Of a DNA stretch of 64,000 bases, positions 42,994 to 51,126 are shown piece after piece. The first letter of the stretch is position 1. Each line of letters begins with the position of its first letter. The notes below the pieces were generated by a model that was not told where the DNA came from, ran no database searches, and saw only the letters and a program-made list of their open reading frames with translations. This DNA comes from a virus. The stretch is taken from the IMG/VR virus record IMGVR_UViG_3300035670_000058, positions 1 through 64,000 of that record. One strand, written 5' to 3'. Both the position numbers and the translations under genes were made by a program.

Positions 42994-43728
42994 ATGCCGT
43001 TCTCTGAAGAGCCTAGAACATATAGTGAGACTAGAAATCGTACCAGCACTAGTTACGTTAAGTTTTCTCCTGATTACCGAGTAGTTCTGAGGATTCTTGA
43101 TAATAGAGCGAAAGTAATCTGGAAGCATTGGCTTCCTATGGCAAATGGCGGCAAGGGATTTGCTGTCAATTGCCCTAACACTTCATCTCAGGTACGTCCT
43201 TGCCCCATCGAGAAGATGCTGGAAGGACTTGCTCAGGATGACCCCAAGCGAAGGGAGTTAGGCTCACGCAGACGCTTTGTCGTCAACGTGCTGGATCGCA
43301 CCCCGCATACCGTTTGTGATTCCTGCGGGAATACTACCCCCGGTAAGAAGTGTCAGTTCTGCAAGGCTGATGTTTCTAAGAATGAGTTTGTTCCGCTCAA
43401 CAAGGTCAAGATTCTTGAGGGTGGACCTGAGTTGTTCAACAAGACTCTTAACCCGATTGAGAAGATGTATGTCGAGGATCATGGTGTCAACATTGATGCT
43501 TATGATCTTGTCTTTATGACGCAGGGTGTTGGTCGTGATCGTCAGATTGCTGCTAATCCTCTGAAGGTTGAGGAGTTGCCTGAGGAGGCATTCCTTGATG
43601 AGAATGGTGAGCGCCAGAAGTTGTTTGATCTGGAGATGCTTGCTGAGCCTACCAGCATCGAAGAGATTGATATGTACCTTGCTGGTGCAACAATCAAGGA
43701 AGTCAATGACGCCCGTGGGGTGAAGTAG
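42994..43728 (+). CDS. Putative single-stranded DNA-binding protein (gp32-like)
   Basis: 244 residues, ATG after AAGGAG. N-terminal half has a KVIWKHWLPMANGGKGF segment, RRRFVVNVLDR and then a four-Cys zinc finger (CDSCGNTTPGKKCQFC, about 107-122), as in phage gp32-type ssDNA-binding proteins that coat the replication fork. The C-terminal 80 residues are acidic, also typical. Between endonuclease VII and helicase genes. No direct family match was possible. Confidence 0.6.
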   Translation: MPFSEEPRTYSETRNRTSTSYVKFSPDYRVVLRILDNRAKVIWKHWLPMANGGKGFAVNCPNTSSQVRPCPIEKMLEGLAQDDPKRRELGSRRRFVVNVLDRTPHTVCDSCGNTTPGKKCQFCKADVSKNEFVPLNKVKILEGGPELFNKTLNPIEKMYVEDHGVNIDAYDLVFMTQGVGRDRQIAANPLKVEELPEEAFLDENGERQKLFDLEMLAEPTSIEEIDMYLAGATIKEVNDARGVK

Positions 43729-44181
43729 ATGGGGGTTGATTGGGATGCTCATCTAGTATTTGGATACGATCTAGGATTTCCTGATGAGGTTATACCCTAC
43801 GACGAAGAGCCATCTTGGTATGATCCTGAAGATGATGATTTACACCAGCAGTTGAATGATGCTTTGCTAGATAAACTTGCAGGATTCTCAGATAAATGGA
43901 CTAGGGAGGATACAAGTTACTGGGAACGAAGGAGCAGAGCAGAGGCTAAAATAGGCGTTGAAATATGGAATTATTGCTCGCTCTATGAGCGTGATTCCGC
44001 AGGACTTATTCTTGGGACTAAAGGATATCGAGCCTCAGAGGATGAGGTTGCAGAGATTACATCCGAAGACCTTGTTATTGATCCTGAATGGATTGAAAGG
44101 TTGGATAATGCGATTGCTGCCCTTGGTTTGAAGCCTAAGAATAGTAAACCCGCGTGGCTACTGTGCGCTTTAATGAGTTAA
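43729..44181 (+). CDS. Acidic protein of unknown function
   Basis: 150 residues, starting directly after the previous stop. N-terminal 45 residues very acidic (PYDEEPSWYDPEDDDLHQQLN); remainder helical with EIWNYC and a late CALMS. Unrecognised. Replication block placement only. Confidence 0.68.
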   Translation: MGVDWDAHLVFGYDLGFPDEVIPYDEEPSWYDPEDDDLHQQLNDALLDKLAGFSDKWTREDTSYWERRSRAEAKIGVEIWNYCSLYERDSAGLILGTKGYRASEDEVAEITSEDLVIDPEWIERLDNAIAALGLKPKNSKPAWLLCALMS

Positions 44182-44194
44182 ATATGGAGGATTG

Positions 44195-44557
44195 ATGGAG
44201 CAAGCGAAGCCCCTCTCACGATGGCGCTTCGAATTGCAGTCCATAGGAAAGCGACACTGGCCGGTATTCTACAGGGAATTCCTTGGAGTACCGGCCTCTT
44301 CCATTCCTAGGCTGTATAAGGCTCTGAATAACTACGGATTCTGGCCTTTGTTTGAAGCCATTGTGGAGTCAAGTGATAGAGAGTTAACCGGCGATCCCCT
44401 CAACTATGTGATCGCTGTAGCAAAAAATAAGTGGAAGGAAAAGGAACAGGAAAGCGAGACAGACGAAGCCTATCTGTCAGAGATTGATGCGGCTAAACGC
44501 CACAGCCAGCAGCGTAATGAGGAGTTGGCGCGCAAGTTGAAGAAGGTGAAAAAATGA
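44195..44557 (+). CDS. Small helical protein, possible replication accessory
   Basis: ATG 44195 after GGAGG (a TTG at 44192 is also in frame). 120 residues, basic N-terminal half (RWRFELQSIGKRHWPVFYREF) and a Lys/Glu-rich C-terminal helix (NEELARKLKKVKK). Resembles short helicase-loader or primosome-type proteins only in size and location. Stop overlaps the next start (ATGA). Confidence 0.6.
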   Translation: MEQAKPLSRWRFELQSIGKRHWPVFYREFLGVPASSIPRLYKALNNYGFWPLFEAIVESSDRELTGDPLNYVIAVAKNKWKEKEQESETDEAYLSEIDAAKRHSQQRNEELARKLKKVKK

Positions 44558-44640
44558 ACGAGAGTCTGTGGTGGATTGTCATGTTCTTTGTGTTTGTAGG
44601 ATTAGCCAATCTAATGGCTGCTTTAGGAAAACCTAAATGA
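44554..44640 (+). CDS. 28-residue membrane microprotein
   Basis: ATG overlapping the previous stop (ATGA); the gene also ends in ATGA with the next start, so it is caught in a chain of coupled genes. The product is one predicted transmembrane segment (LWWIVMFFVFVGLANLMAAL) with a short LGKPK tail. Confidence 0.5.
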   Translation: MNESLWWIVMFFVFVGLANLMAALGKPK

Positions 44641-45320
44641 GATTGCTTGATTTGTATTGTGGAGCGGGGCTGGCGGCAGATGGTTATGCTGCACTAGGAT
44701 TTGAAATTACTGGTGTGGATATACGACCCCAGCCCCACTATCCGTATGAGTTTATTCAAGGGGATGCCTTAGAGTATCTAAGGACTACTGACTTGAGTCA
44801 GTATGACATTATCCATGCCTCCCCGCCATGTCAGTTGTTTACAAGAGCAAAGCATCTGCGCACAGCGCAGGGTAGCAAAGCAAAAGAAAAGATTGACTTG
44901 CTAACACCTACTTTAAGCGTGCTTGCTGATCTCCCTATTCCTTGGGTAGTAGAAAATGTGGAGGGTGCCAAGAGCATTATGCCCTCCGATAGCGTGCGCT
45001 TATGTGGGTCCTACTTCCGTCTTGATGTGCAACGCCATAGGTTATTTGCTTCCAACATGGAAATCATTGGGACTCCTTGTGAGCATTGGAGATTTCCTAT
45101 TGATAGGGAGAGCCTGAGGCCACGACCTTGGGGAGTGTATCACGTACCGGGTGACTCTATCCCTAAGGGTGGACGAACAGCAAGAGATGCTGCCCATGCA
45201 CAGGAATTGATGGGGGTTGAACGTAACCTTCCTTGGGATTCCCTCAAAGAAGGATTCCCTCCTGCTTATACTTCATGGATAGGTGCATGGATTATTACTA
45301 ATCATTACTTGGGAGGTTAG
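44637..45320 (+). CDS. C5-cytosine DNA methyltransferase 1
   Basis: 227 residues. Motif I DLYCGAG (residues 4-10), catalytic PC motif ASPPCQ (about 60-65), ENV motif WVVENVEG (about 102-109) and a QRHRLF motif VIII (about 131). The target-recognition region is short (DRESLRPRPWGVY...) and the enzyme is small. It methylates cytosine C5. Start overlaps the microprotein stop; ends next to the helicase gene. No restriction gene nearby, so probably protects phage DNA. Confidence 0.9.
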   Translation: MRLLDLYCGAGLAADGYAALGFEITGVDIRPQPHYPYEFIQGDALEYLRTTDLSQYDIIHASPPCQLFTRAKHLRTAQGSKAKEKIDLLTPTLSVLADLPIPWVVENVEGAKSIMPSDSVRLCGSYFRLDVQRHRLFASNMEIIGTPCEHWRFPIDRESLRPRPWGVYHVPGDSIPKGGRTARDAAHAQELMGVERNLPWDSLKEGFPPAYTSWIGAWIITNHYLGG

Positions 45321-46628
45321 ATGACGAATCTAGTACCCTTTAACGAGGATTTTGAACGCGCAGTAATCATTGCGGTTCTCTCTGACCCGATGCTTCTGCC
45401 TAGGGTCAATCAAATAATCAACGCTGATGATTTCTTCAAGTCACAGAACAAGGAGATTTTTTCAGCCATCGAAGAAGTCGGGGTGGATAACCTTGACTCT
45501 CTTACTGTTGAAGATAAATTAAAGTCCGATACCAAGGACTACTTCAAGAATCTAGTTGAGGATTCCAGCCGCTATCTGCCCAGCATGAGCAACATCATGT
45601 ACTACGCCGATACTATCAAGGGCAAGGCAAGGATGCGGGCAGGAATTGATCTTGGTAGAGATATTGTAACGCTCTGCTATAACCCAGAGATGGATGCTGA
45701 TGATGCAATGCATCAGTTGGAGCAGAAATTCTCTACCTTCTTGCAGCAGAAGGTGCTTGACAATGTAACTGAATCAAGCACAGAAGCATTCAAAGAATTC
45801 TATGCCAACCTAGGCAAGCATGCCTATGATCCCAAGGCTGTGACGACTGGCTATCAGGCTATTGATCTGATGCTGCACAGACTTGAAGGATTGATTGTAT
45901 TGGCTGCACGCCCAAGCGTAGGCAAGACGGCACTTGCAATCAACATCACTCGCAACGTTGCTGAGAAGCACAAGGTCTTGTTCTTTTCACTAGAACAAAC
46001 CAGAGAGCAAATCTTTGAGAGAATGCTCTCAATTGAGAGCGAAGTAAACCTTGAGGACATACGCACAGGAGCCTTCCTAGCCAGTCCACAAGACACGCAG
46101 AGGCTCGATAGGGCCAAGGATAGTCTCTTGGTAGCCCTAGAGAATATTCATGTTGATGAACAACCGGAAATCCCTACGTCATATATCTCTAGCGTAGCAC
46201 GCCAGAAGAAATATGAATGGGGGGAGATTGGATTAATTGTAATTGACTATCTGCATATTGTTAAACTGAATAACAAACAGGTAGTTGATGCGCTGGGTGA
46301 TGCCACCAAGGAGATTAGAGCCTTGGGCAAGGAGTTAGGATGCCCAGTTATTCTATTGGCACAGCTTAAAAGATTAGATACTAACGATGCTAGCGGTAAG
46401 AGAAAGGCAAATCGTAGGCCCGACCTAACCGATCTACGCTCATCTGGAGAGATCGAACAGTCAGCAGATGTGGTTATTTTCCTGCATAGAGAGTCATATT
46501 ATGAGCAAGCAGGACTAGCCCCAGATAATGATGTAGTAGAGGTTATTGTAAAGAAGCACAGAAATGGCCGGCAAGGAATTGCTACCCTTCAATGGCTTCC
46601 ACAGTATGTTAAGTTTAAAGACTTATAG
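45321..46628 (+). CDS. DnaB-like replicative helicase
   Basis: 435 residues, ATG after GGGAGG. N-terminal helical domain (about 1-140), then RecA-type helicase: Walker A AARPSVGKTA (about 194-203), LFFSLEQTREQIFERM, Walker B IGLIVIDYLHIV (about 304-315), LAQLKRLD and RSSGEIEQSADVVIFLHRE. Unwinds the fork, probably with a host or distant phage primase. The MTase gene precedes without overlap. Confidence 0.93.
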   Translation: MTNLVPFNEDFERAVIIAVLSDPMLLPRVNQIINADDFFKSQNKEIFSAIEEVGVDNLDSLTVEDKLKSDTKDYFKNLVEDSSRYLPSMSNIMYYADTIKGKARMRAGIDLGRDIVTLCYNPEMDADDAMHQLEQKFSTFLQQKVLDNVTESSTEAFKEFYANLGKHAYDPKAVTTGYQAIDLMLHRLEGLIVLAARPSVGKTALAINITRNVAEKHKVLFFSLEQTREQIFERMLSIESEVNLEDIRTGAFLASPQDTQRLDRAKDSLLVALENIHVDEQPEIPTSYISSVARQKKYEWGEIGLIVIDYLHIVKLNNKQVVDALGDATKEIRALGKELGCPVILLAQLKRLDTNDASGKRKANRRPDLTDLRSSGEIEQSADVVIFLHRESYYEQAGLAPDNDVVEVIVKKHRNGRQGIATLQWLPQYVKFKDL

Positions 46629-46638
46629 TAGGTGATCT

Positions 46639-46854
46639 ATGGTGGATAAAGAGTTTAAATTATATGATGAAGCTCCAGGATTTTGGTTATATATTGCCCT
46701 GTCTCTTGCTGCTGATGTGAGCGAAAATCCACTGTTATCTGCTAAGAGTCCTTACAGTAAATTAGAGCGGTATAAGTACGATCTTTATACCACTTTCAAG
46801 GAAGCGGCTGAATCATATAATAAGCGCTCCAAGCGAGGTAAATACATTGGGTAG
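46639..46854 (+). CDS. Small protein of unknown function
   Basis: 71 residues, ATG after GTAGGTG. Aromatic-rich, with a helical LAADVSENPLLSAKS stretch and Lys-rich C-terminus; overlaps the next gene by 8 bp. Unrecognised. Confidence 0.68.
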   Translation: MVDKEFKLYDEAPGFWLYIALSLAADVSENPLLSAKSPYSKLERYKYDLYTTFKEAAESYNKRSKRGKYIG

Positions 46855-47491
46855 ACTAGTAAATTCAAAGAGGAAATTCGTATGCACTAAATGTCAAGGA
46901 CAGCAGATGGTATGGGAGGGGAAGTGCCGGTCATGCACGGCTATTGGTACGCTGGAGGAAGTGAATCTGACAAATGTACGGACAAAGAGTACCGAAACAA
47001 ACGAGCAGCGACGGCTTAGACGACGCTCTAAGGATTCTGAGAGAGGAATTGCTAAGCGAATGGTCGCAGCAGATGGACCCGATCCATCCTTTAGTAAGAT
47101 CGCTTCTAGCACGGGGCGTATTGGGCATATATCTAACATACGTGTTGATGCTGTTAGTAGAACCTACGTAACAGAGAATAAGAACAGGAAGATGCCTACG
47201 TGGCTGATTCAAGCGTGGGTACTAATTAATCAGAGGGGTGAAGATTTCCAGAAGAACGTGCTTCTGCACATTGATCCGCCCAACATGCCCAGAGATTATC
47301 AGTCTCAGGGTATGAAAAAGAAACTGGACACGATGGCAATCATCACGCAGTCTCGCCATGAAGAATTGATCCGCAAAGAAAAGGCTCTAGGTGAGTTGGA
47401 AAAGATTCTTTTTACCGATGTGAAGGACGCTGCCAAACTGGAACAGGCCCAGAATTTGTTCATCTATGATGAATTGGACAAGACGCCTTGA
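46847..47491 (+). CDS. RadA-type zinc-finger protein
   Basis: 214 residues from TTG with an AGG site. Residues 10-36 give CTKCQGQQMVWEGKCRSC followed by IGTLEEV, the layout of the RadA/Sms N-terminal zinc finger. The rest is basic and not the RadA ATPase, so it is a different protein sharing only the finger. It likely contacts DNA or RNA in the replication block. The gene overlaps its upstream neighbour by 8 bp. Confidence 0.7.
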   Translation: MGRLVNSKRKFVCTKCQGQQMVWEGKCRSCTAIGTLEEVNLTNVRTKSTETNEQRRLRRRSKDSERGIAKRMVAADGPDPSFSKIASSTGRIGHISNIRVDAVSRTYVTENKNRKMPTWLIQAWVLINQRGEDFQKNVLLHIDPPNMPRDYQSQGMKKKLDTMAIITQSRHEELIRKEKALGELEKILFTDVKDAAKLEQAQNLFIYDELDKTP

Positions 47492-47517
47492 CCCTCGGGA
47501 GGGCAGATTAGTACAAT
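47488..47517 (+). promoter_or_regulatory. Promoter-like boxes
   Basis: TTGACC at 47488-47493 and TACAAT at 47512-47517, 18-bp spacer, overlapping the end of the previous gene. Predicted start near 47524. Confidence 0.55.
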
Positions 47518-47562
47518 CAAGGCATGATCTGCAACACCCCCTTAACAGAGCCGCAACCTTCG

Positions 47563-47600
47563 GACAAAGCAGTGGGGGTATCGGGGGCGACAAAGCAGTG
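47563..47600. repeat. Direct repeat of GACAAAGCAGTG
   Basis: Two exact 12-bp copies at 47563-47574 and 47589-47600, 26 bp apart, in a leader of about 130 bp between a promoter and a coding start. May be a protein-binding or RNA element; purpose unknown. Confidence 0.5.
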
Positions 47601-47648
47601 TCACATGGCCTATATCGAAAGGTATAGTCGCCCACTATCGGAGGATGG

Positions 47649-47843
47649 ATGGAAATTTGTGACGACTTTTGGGATGAGTTTTTACGATGGGCTTTGGCGT
47701 TCAATAAGGTAAAAAAGGACGCGGATATCTACGACGTTTTTGACTGGATTCGTTCTCGTCAGCCGGGTGCTTCTCCTTACTCTCCCACATTCCTTGAAAA
47801 AATTGACAAGGAGATTGAAAAGGAGTTGGGTCCGTGGACATAG
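47649..47843 (+). CDS. Small protein of unknown function
   Basis: 64 residues, ATG with GGAGG just 4 bp upstream. Aromatic and acidic (DFWDEFLRWALAFNKV, DADIYDVFDW). It overlaps the next gene by 10 bp, which favours it over the open frame 47524-47712. Unrecognised. Confidence 0.6.
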   Translation: MEICDDFWDEFLRWALAFNKVKKDADIYDVFDWIRSRQPGASPYSPTFLEKIDKEIEKELGPWT

Positions 47844-48127
47844 AACAATTGATAGAAGAAATCCGTGGGTATCGGCAGCAGTTGAACGTTGAAAGAGAAG
47901 GCGAACATCTCTACAGCAACTATCAGGAAGTGATGGCTGTCATGTGGAGAGTGTCGGAAATACGTGAGGAGATTTCCTATCTGGAGTTACTAGGAACAGC
48001 AACACCACAGCAGCGTAAGTTTCGTACCGCTATCTTGGACCCCTTTATTGACAGGCTCCATGATATGGCAACGTTTGAGAGTAGAAAGATTACCGCAAAA
48101 GGTATTGAAGCAAAGGTGGACAGATGA
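47834..48127 (+). CDS. Helical protein of unknown function
   Basis: 97 residues from GTG (47834). Strongly helical and charged with Gln/Glu-rich heptads (LIEEIRGYRQQLNVEREGEHL). Stop overlaps the next ATG (ATGA). Confidence 0.65.
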   Translation: MDIEQLIEEIRGYRQQLNVEREGEHLYSNYQEVMAVMWRVSEIREEISYLELLGTATPQQRKFRTAILDPFIDRLHDMATFESRKITAKGIEAKVDR

Positions 48128-48441
48128 CGGAGTATTACCAGCATCTCAATGATGCCCTCAAGCCTAACAATAGTGAGGGCATTCTTGAAGAGTGGGAAGT
48201 TGAAGCAATCATCATCTCGTTTGTTGGAAAGCGGGGGGAAGATGGAGCATCAGAGGAAGAAATCTTTCAGGTTATCAAGTGGTGCGAGGAGATGCGTATT
48301 GGTGCCGAGTTAGTCAACCTTGTTTGCAAAGGTATCGTTGATATCAATCTGAAGGATGGCGAACCAGTATTTAGTGCTACGCCTGAGGGGCTGGAAGCAC
48401 TCAAGCAGGAAGAGGAGAAGAACAATGGCGCATTTAACTGA
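48124..48441 (+). CDS. Small acidic protein, HTH-like helices possible
   Basis: 105 residues. Helical pattern GASEEEIFQVIKWCEEM and LKDGEPVFSATPEGLEALKQ resembles a small winged-helix domain, but no strong family sign. In the same coupled gene chain. Confidence 0.62.
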   Translation: MTEYYQHLNDALKPNNSEGILEEWEVEAIIISFVGKRGEDGASEEEIFQVIKWCEEMRIGAELVNLVCKGIVDINLKDGEPVFSATPEGLEALKQEEEKNNGAFN

Positions 48442-48658
48442 GATGTTTTATAGCGATGACGAGTTGGATACTACCATTATCTTTAATGGTGCCCTGACAA
48501 CGGCATTTGTTTCTAGCCGCGAGTTGGGTGTCTATGCAAAGGGTAATGCGAAGCATAATTCTGAGGATGCTTACAACCAGCAAGTTGGTATGGACCTTGC
48601 TGTTGCTCGCGCTCGATCTCGCCTCTATAGCAAGATTGCAAAGCGCTTGGCGCGATGA
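48425..48658 (+). CDS. Small protein of unknown function
   Basis: ATG 48425 follows AGAGGAG, giving 77 residues; it overlaps the previous gene by 17 bp. Basic C-terminus (AVARARSRLYSKIAKRLAR). Unrecognised. Confidence 0.65.
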   Translation: MAHLTEMFYSDDELDTTIIFNGALTTAFVSSRELGVYAKGNAKHNSEDAYNQQVGMDLAVARARSRLYSKIAKRLAR

Positions 48659-48807
48659 ATAGACCCACGTATAGGACTACGGATACATCCTTTGGATGCC
48701 TAGGATGCCTAGTTATCTGGGCTATCTATCTAGGTATTGCGGGTGTAACTATAGCGTTTTTTGTTTGGGTAATTGTTACGGTACTAAATTTTTTGAATGT
48801 ACTTTAA
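48655..48807 (+). CDS. 50-residue membrane microprotein
   Basis: ATG overlaps the previous stop (ATGA). One or two hydrophobic segments (LVIWAIYLGIAGVTIAFFVW, VIVTVLNFLNVL) preceded by a CLGC pair. Too small to classify. Confidence 0.55.
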   Translation: MNRPTYRTTDTSFGCLGCLVIWAIYLGIAGVTIAFFVWVIVTVLNFLNVL

Positions 48808-48820
48808 GGAGTGATTTAAT

Positions 48821-49006
48821 GTGCCTCTTAATCCCGCTAAATTAGGAGAGAAAACATATAGGCGTCAATTCAAACTTATGAACCGTGTCGGTCAATTAGG
48901 TCGGCAGGGAGTACACGGGCCGGTGGAGAAAAGTGAGAAGAGGATACTTAATGCACACCTTGCTAAGTCGAAGGCGACTACTAAGAAGCGCACTTCGAAG
49001 GGGTAG
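48821..49006 (+). CDS. Small basic protein of unknown function
   Basis: 61 residues from GTG, with AAGGAGTG upstream; the overlapping ATG frame stops after 8 codons. Lys/Arg-rich (QFKLMNRVGQLGRQG, AHLAKSKATTKKRTSKG), likely nucleic-acid binding. Confidence 0.6.
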   Translation: MPLNPAKLGEKTYRRQFKLMNRVGQLGRQGVHGPVEKSEKRILNAHLAKSKATTKKRTSKG

Positions 49007-49009
49007 ATA

Positions 49010-49195
49010 ATGAGGGTAAAGATTGCCAGTACATCTACTTACTATGAGGCAATGATTCTGCGCAACGAGTTGCAGGAGAAGTATCCAGAGAAGACTTTCC
49101 AGATTAGGAAGACTGACAAGGGCACACGTTTTGTTGTGACTGAGCGAGTATTCACCAAGACTGAAAAGGGTAAGAAGCATGGCAATTCTTTCTGA
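49010..49195 (+). CDS. Small basic protein of unknown function
   Basis: 61 residues, alpha/beta pattern (KIASTSTYYEAMILRNELQEKY, FQIRKTDKGTRFVVTERVF). Overlaps the next gene by 17 bp. Unrecognised. Confidence 0.65.
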   Translation: MRVKIASTSTYYEAMILRNELQEKYPEKTFQIRKTDKGTRFVVTERVFTKTEKGKKHGNSF

Positions 49196-49469
49196 GATTA
49201 CCTACAACCGCCTTGCACGCAGCAAGGATATTGCGTATCTTCTCCTGCTCAATGACTATAATGAGTCGGTCAAGACAGGCAAGTTGGTGACCTTGAAGCA
49301 TACCACTACTAAAATCAAGACACGTTGGGAGACTGAGGATTCGTCTAATACCTCCCCCTTCACGTATGCAGCACTCATCATTGGGACCAAGAGTGTTGTC
49401 ATCTCAAGCATCCGTCCCATTGAGCGGACTGAATACGGTTACATGGATTTAGAGTATGACAGCCTCTGA
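49179..49469 (+). CDS. Small beta protein of unknown function
   Basis: 96 residues, start inside the previous gene's end. Basic middle (VTLKHTTTKIKTRW) and strands VVISSIRPIER. Overlaps the next gene by 14 bp. Confidence 0.65.
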   Translation: MAILSEITYNRLARSKDIAYLLLLNDYNESVKTGKLVTLKHTTTKIKTRWETEDSSNTSPFTYAALIIGTKSVVISSIRPIERTEYGYMDLEYDSL

Positions 49470-49644
49470 TAAAATCCCGCTTGAAGTTGAAACAGAGATG
49501 CAGATCATAGCCAACATGCTTGACTACAGTCAAGATTATAACTGGCTTGATCCTAAAGTATATGATATCGTCATCTCTGACGCATTAAAACTTATCAAAG
49601 CAGCAACATATGCTCGCTTGGAGGTAATGAAAAAGCAGACCTGA
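49456..49644 (+). CDS. Small helical protein of unknown function
   Basis: 62 residues; acidic helical sequence (LEVETEMQIIANMLDYSQDY). Directly precedes the RecB-like nuclease gene. Unrecognised. Confidence 0.6.
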   Translation: MTASDKIPLEVETEMQIIANMLDYSQDYNWLDPKVYDIVISDALKLIKAATYARLEVMKKQT

Positions 49645-49657
49645 AAGGTGTGATTAT

Positions 49658-50434
49658 TTGAGACACATATCCTACAGTTTCCTTCACTTACTGGCTTGCC
49701 CCTATGCAGCCTTCCTCAGATACGAGGGAGCCATACGGGCACCAGCAAATGAGTACCTAGCGCTTGGAAACGCTCTGCACCTTGCACTTGAGTTGTCCTA
49801 TAAGAAAACAGGACAGTTTGATGCGCAAGGTGCAGCATCTATTTTTACTACAGAGTTTCACCGTCAGATTGATGACGAGGAAATCTTTATTGGCTATCCT
49901 AAGAAGAAAAAGATGGAAGCAGAGGGCATCAACATGCTTGCCCTCTATGCACACGATGTTGAGTCAGGGAAAATCCCTGCCACTCCCTTGGACCATGAAG
50001 TAGAATTCAAGATACCGTTCAAGGATATCTATATCGTGGGCCGGATAGATAAGGTAGAGTTTGATCCTGCTATTGGCTACGATATTATCGACTATAAGAG
50101 TGGGAGTCAGGAGCCTGACCCTTGGTTCCTTCGCCACAATATCCAGTTAACTGTGTATGCGTGGGCATGCTTAGAGTTATACGGAGAGTTGCCCCATCGA
50201 GTTAAGTGGCATCATCTCCGCAATGGAAAGATTCTTGAAACAGAAAGGACAATGGAAGATATCGAGGATGTGAAGGTGATGATCTCCAACGCTATCTTGA
50301 TGGATAAGAAGGAGATCAGGCACAGAATCTTCCACGATCAGATTTGTAAATGGTGTGACTATCGTGGCCCCATCTGTGACGACAAAGGTTTGGAGGAAAG
50401 GATTCTCAGTGAACGAAAAGCAAAGCGTAATTGA
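49658..50434 (+). CDS. RecB/Cas4-like PD-(D/E)XK nuclease
   Basis: 258 residues from TTG. An early Cys (LLACPYAAF, about residue 14), GNALHLALE helix, then nuclease core VGRIDKVEFD (about 127-136), DIIDYKSG (about 143-150) and QLTVYAWA, and a C-terminal Cys set (HDQICKWCDYRGPIC) completing a probable iron-sulfur cluster with the N-terminal Cys. This is the RecB-family exonuclease arrangement, used in phages for DNA end processing or recombination. Overlaps the deaminase gene by 26 bp. Confidence 0.88.
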   Translation: MRHISYSFLHLLACPYAAFLRYEGAIRAPANEYLALGNALHLALELSYKKTGQFDAQGAASIFTTEFHRQIDDEEIFIGYPKKKKMEAEGINMLALYAHDVESGKIPATPLDHEVEFKIPFKDIYIVGRIDKVEFDPAIGYDIIDYKSGSQEPDPWFLRHNIQLTVYAWACLELYGELPHRVKWHHLRNGKILETERTMEDIEDVKVMISNAILMDKKEIRHRIFHDQICKWCDYRGPICDDKGLEERILSERKAKRN

Positions 50435-50906
50435 GGGGCTGATACCAATTAAGCATGTTGAACCATACTACAAATTAGCGCTTAAAGAAGCGCAGCAATC
50501 TCCATGTGTCCGACGCAAGTACGGTGTGGCGATTGCATTCGATAACCTTCAAACAGTAATCACCCACAATGCAAGAGTAACCCGTGCATGTAATTCAGCC
50601 TGTGTAAGAGAACGCTATGGCATAATACATGGATCACAAACTGAGTTAGGCGCAGAAGTACATGCTGAACAGGCTGCACTCATCGAGGCCAAGGGTAAGG
50701 GACTTGCCTTTGTATTGGCCGGGTGGAAGGGGGAAAAAGAGTTAAAGGGTGTCAATGTATACCCTTGTCTAGTCTGTGCACGAATGATTAAATATGCAGG
50801 ATATCTCTGGGTTTATATTAAGAACGAGACAGATCAAATTACTCCTGTGAGTATTTATGAAATCATTGAGTACCGTGAGCAAGAATTAGGGCCGGTGTAT
50901 GAATAA
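50409..50906 (+). CDS. Deoxycytidylate (dCMP) deaminase-like protein
   Basis: GTG 50409 with GGAGGAAAGG upstream gives 165 residues; an earlier in-frame start would overlap the nuclease further. Zinc site AEVHAEQAA (about 83-90) and PCLVCARM (about 119-126) define the cytidine-deaminase fold, the same layout as dCMP and guanine deaminases. In a phage with nucleotide kinases nearby it probably makes dUMP for thymidylate supply. Substrate inferred. Confidence 0.85.
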   Translation: MNEKQSVIEGLIPIKHVEPYYKLALKEAQQSPCVRRKYGVAIAFDNLQTVITHNARVTRACNSACVRERYGIIHGSQTELGAEVHAEQAALIEAKGKGLAFVLAGWKGEKELKGVNVYPCLVCARMIKYAGYLWVYIKNETDQITPVSIYEIIEYREQELGPVYE

Positions 50907-51126
50907 TTATTCAATCAGATTCATCGATGTTATCCCTGACTTTGCTACCCAACTGGGTATCAGTAATCTTGGGTACATGCATGTAGCAGTTAGACAGGCG
51001 GAGTATTATGGGTTCAATGAACTTGCAGAGTGGCTACAAACCGTCGAAGACAGGCTCAAGCGGGCAATCGAGGAAGAATGGAATGCGGAACCCTTCGATA
51101 ATGCTACCGACTCCAACACTTGGTAA
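50899..51126 (+). CDS. Small protein of unknown function
   Basis: 75 residues overlapping the deaminase stop by 8 bp. Amphipathic helix EYYGFNELAEWLQTVEDRLKRAIEEEW. Its end overlaps the likely start of the kinase gene by 44 bp, so one of the two starts may be misjudged. Confidence 0.55.
   Translation: MNNYSIRFIDVIPDFATQLGISNLGYMHVAVRQAEYYGFNELAEWLQTVEDRLKRAIEEEWNAEPFDNATDSNTW

Noticed and set aside
46974-47171. 65-codon plus-strand ORF inside the RadA-finger gene
   Set aside because: It is out of frame, fully inside a better-supported gene and has no ribosome site.
47524-47712. 62-codon ORF as a gene
   Set aside because: It has no ribosome site and overlaps 47649-47843, which has a GGAGG; kept only as a possible leaderless reading.
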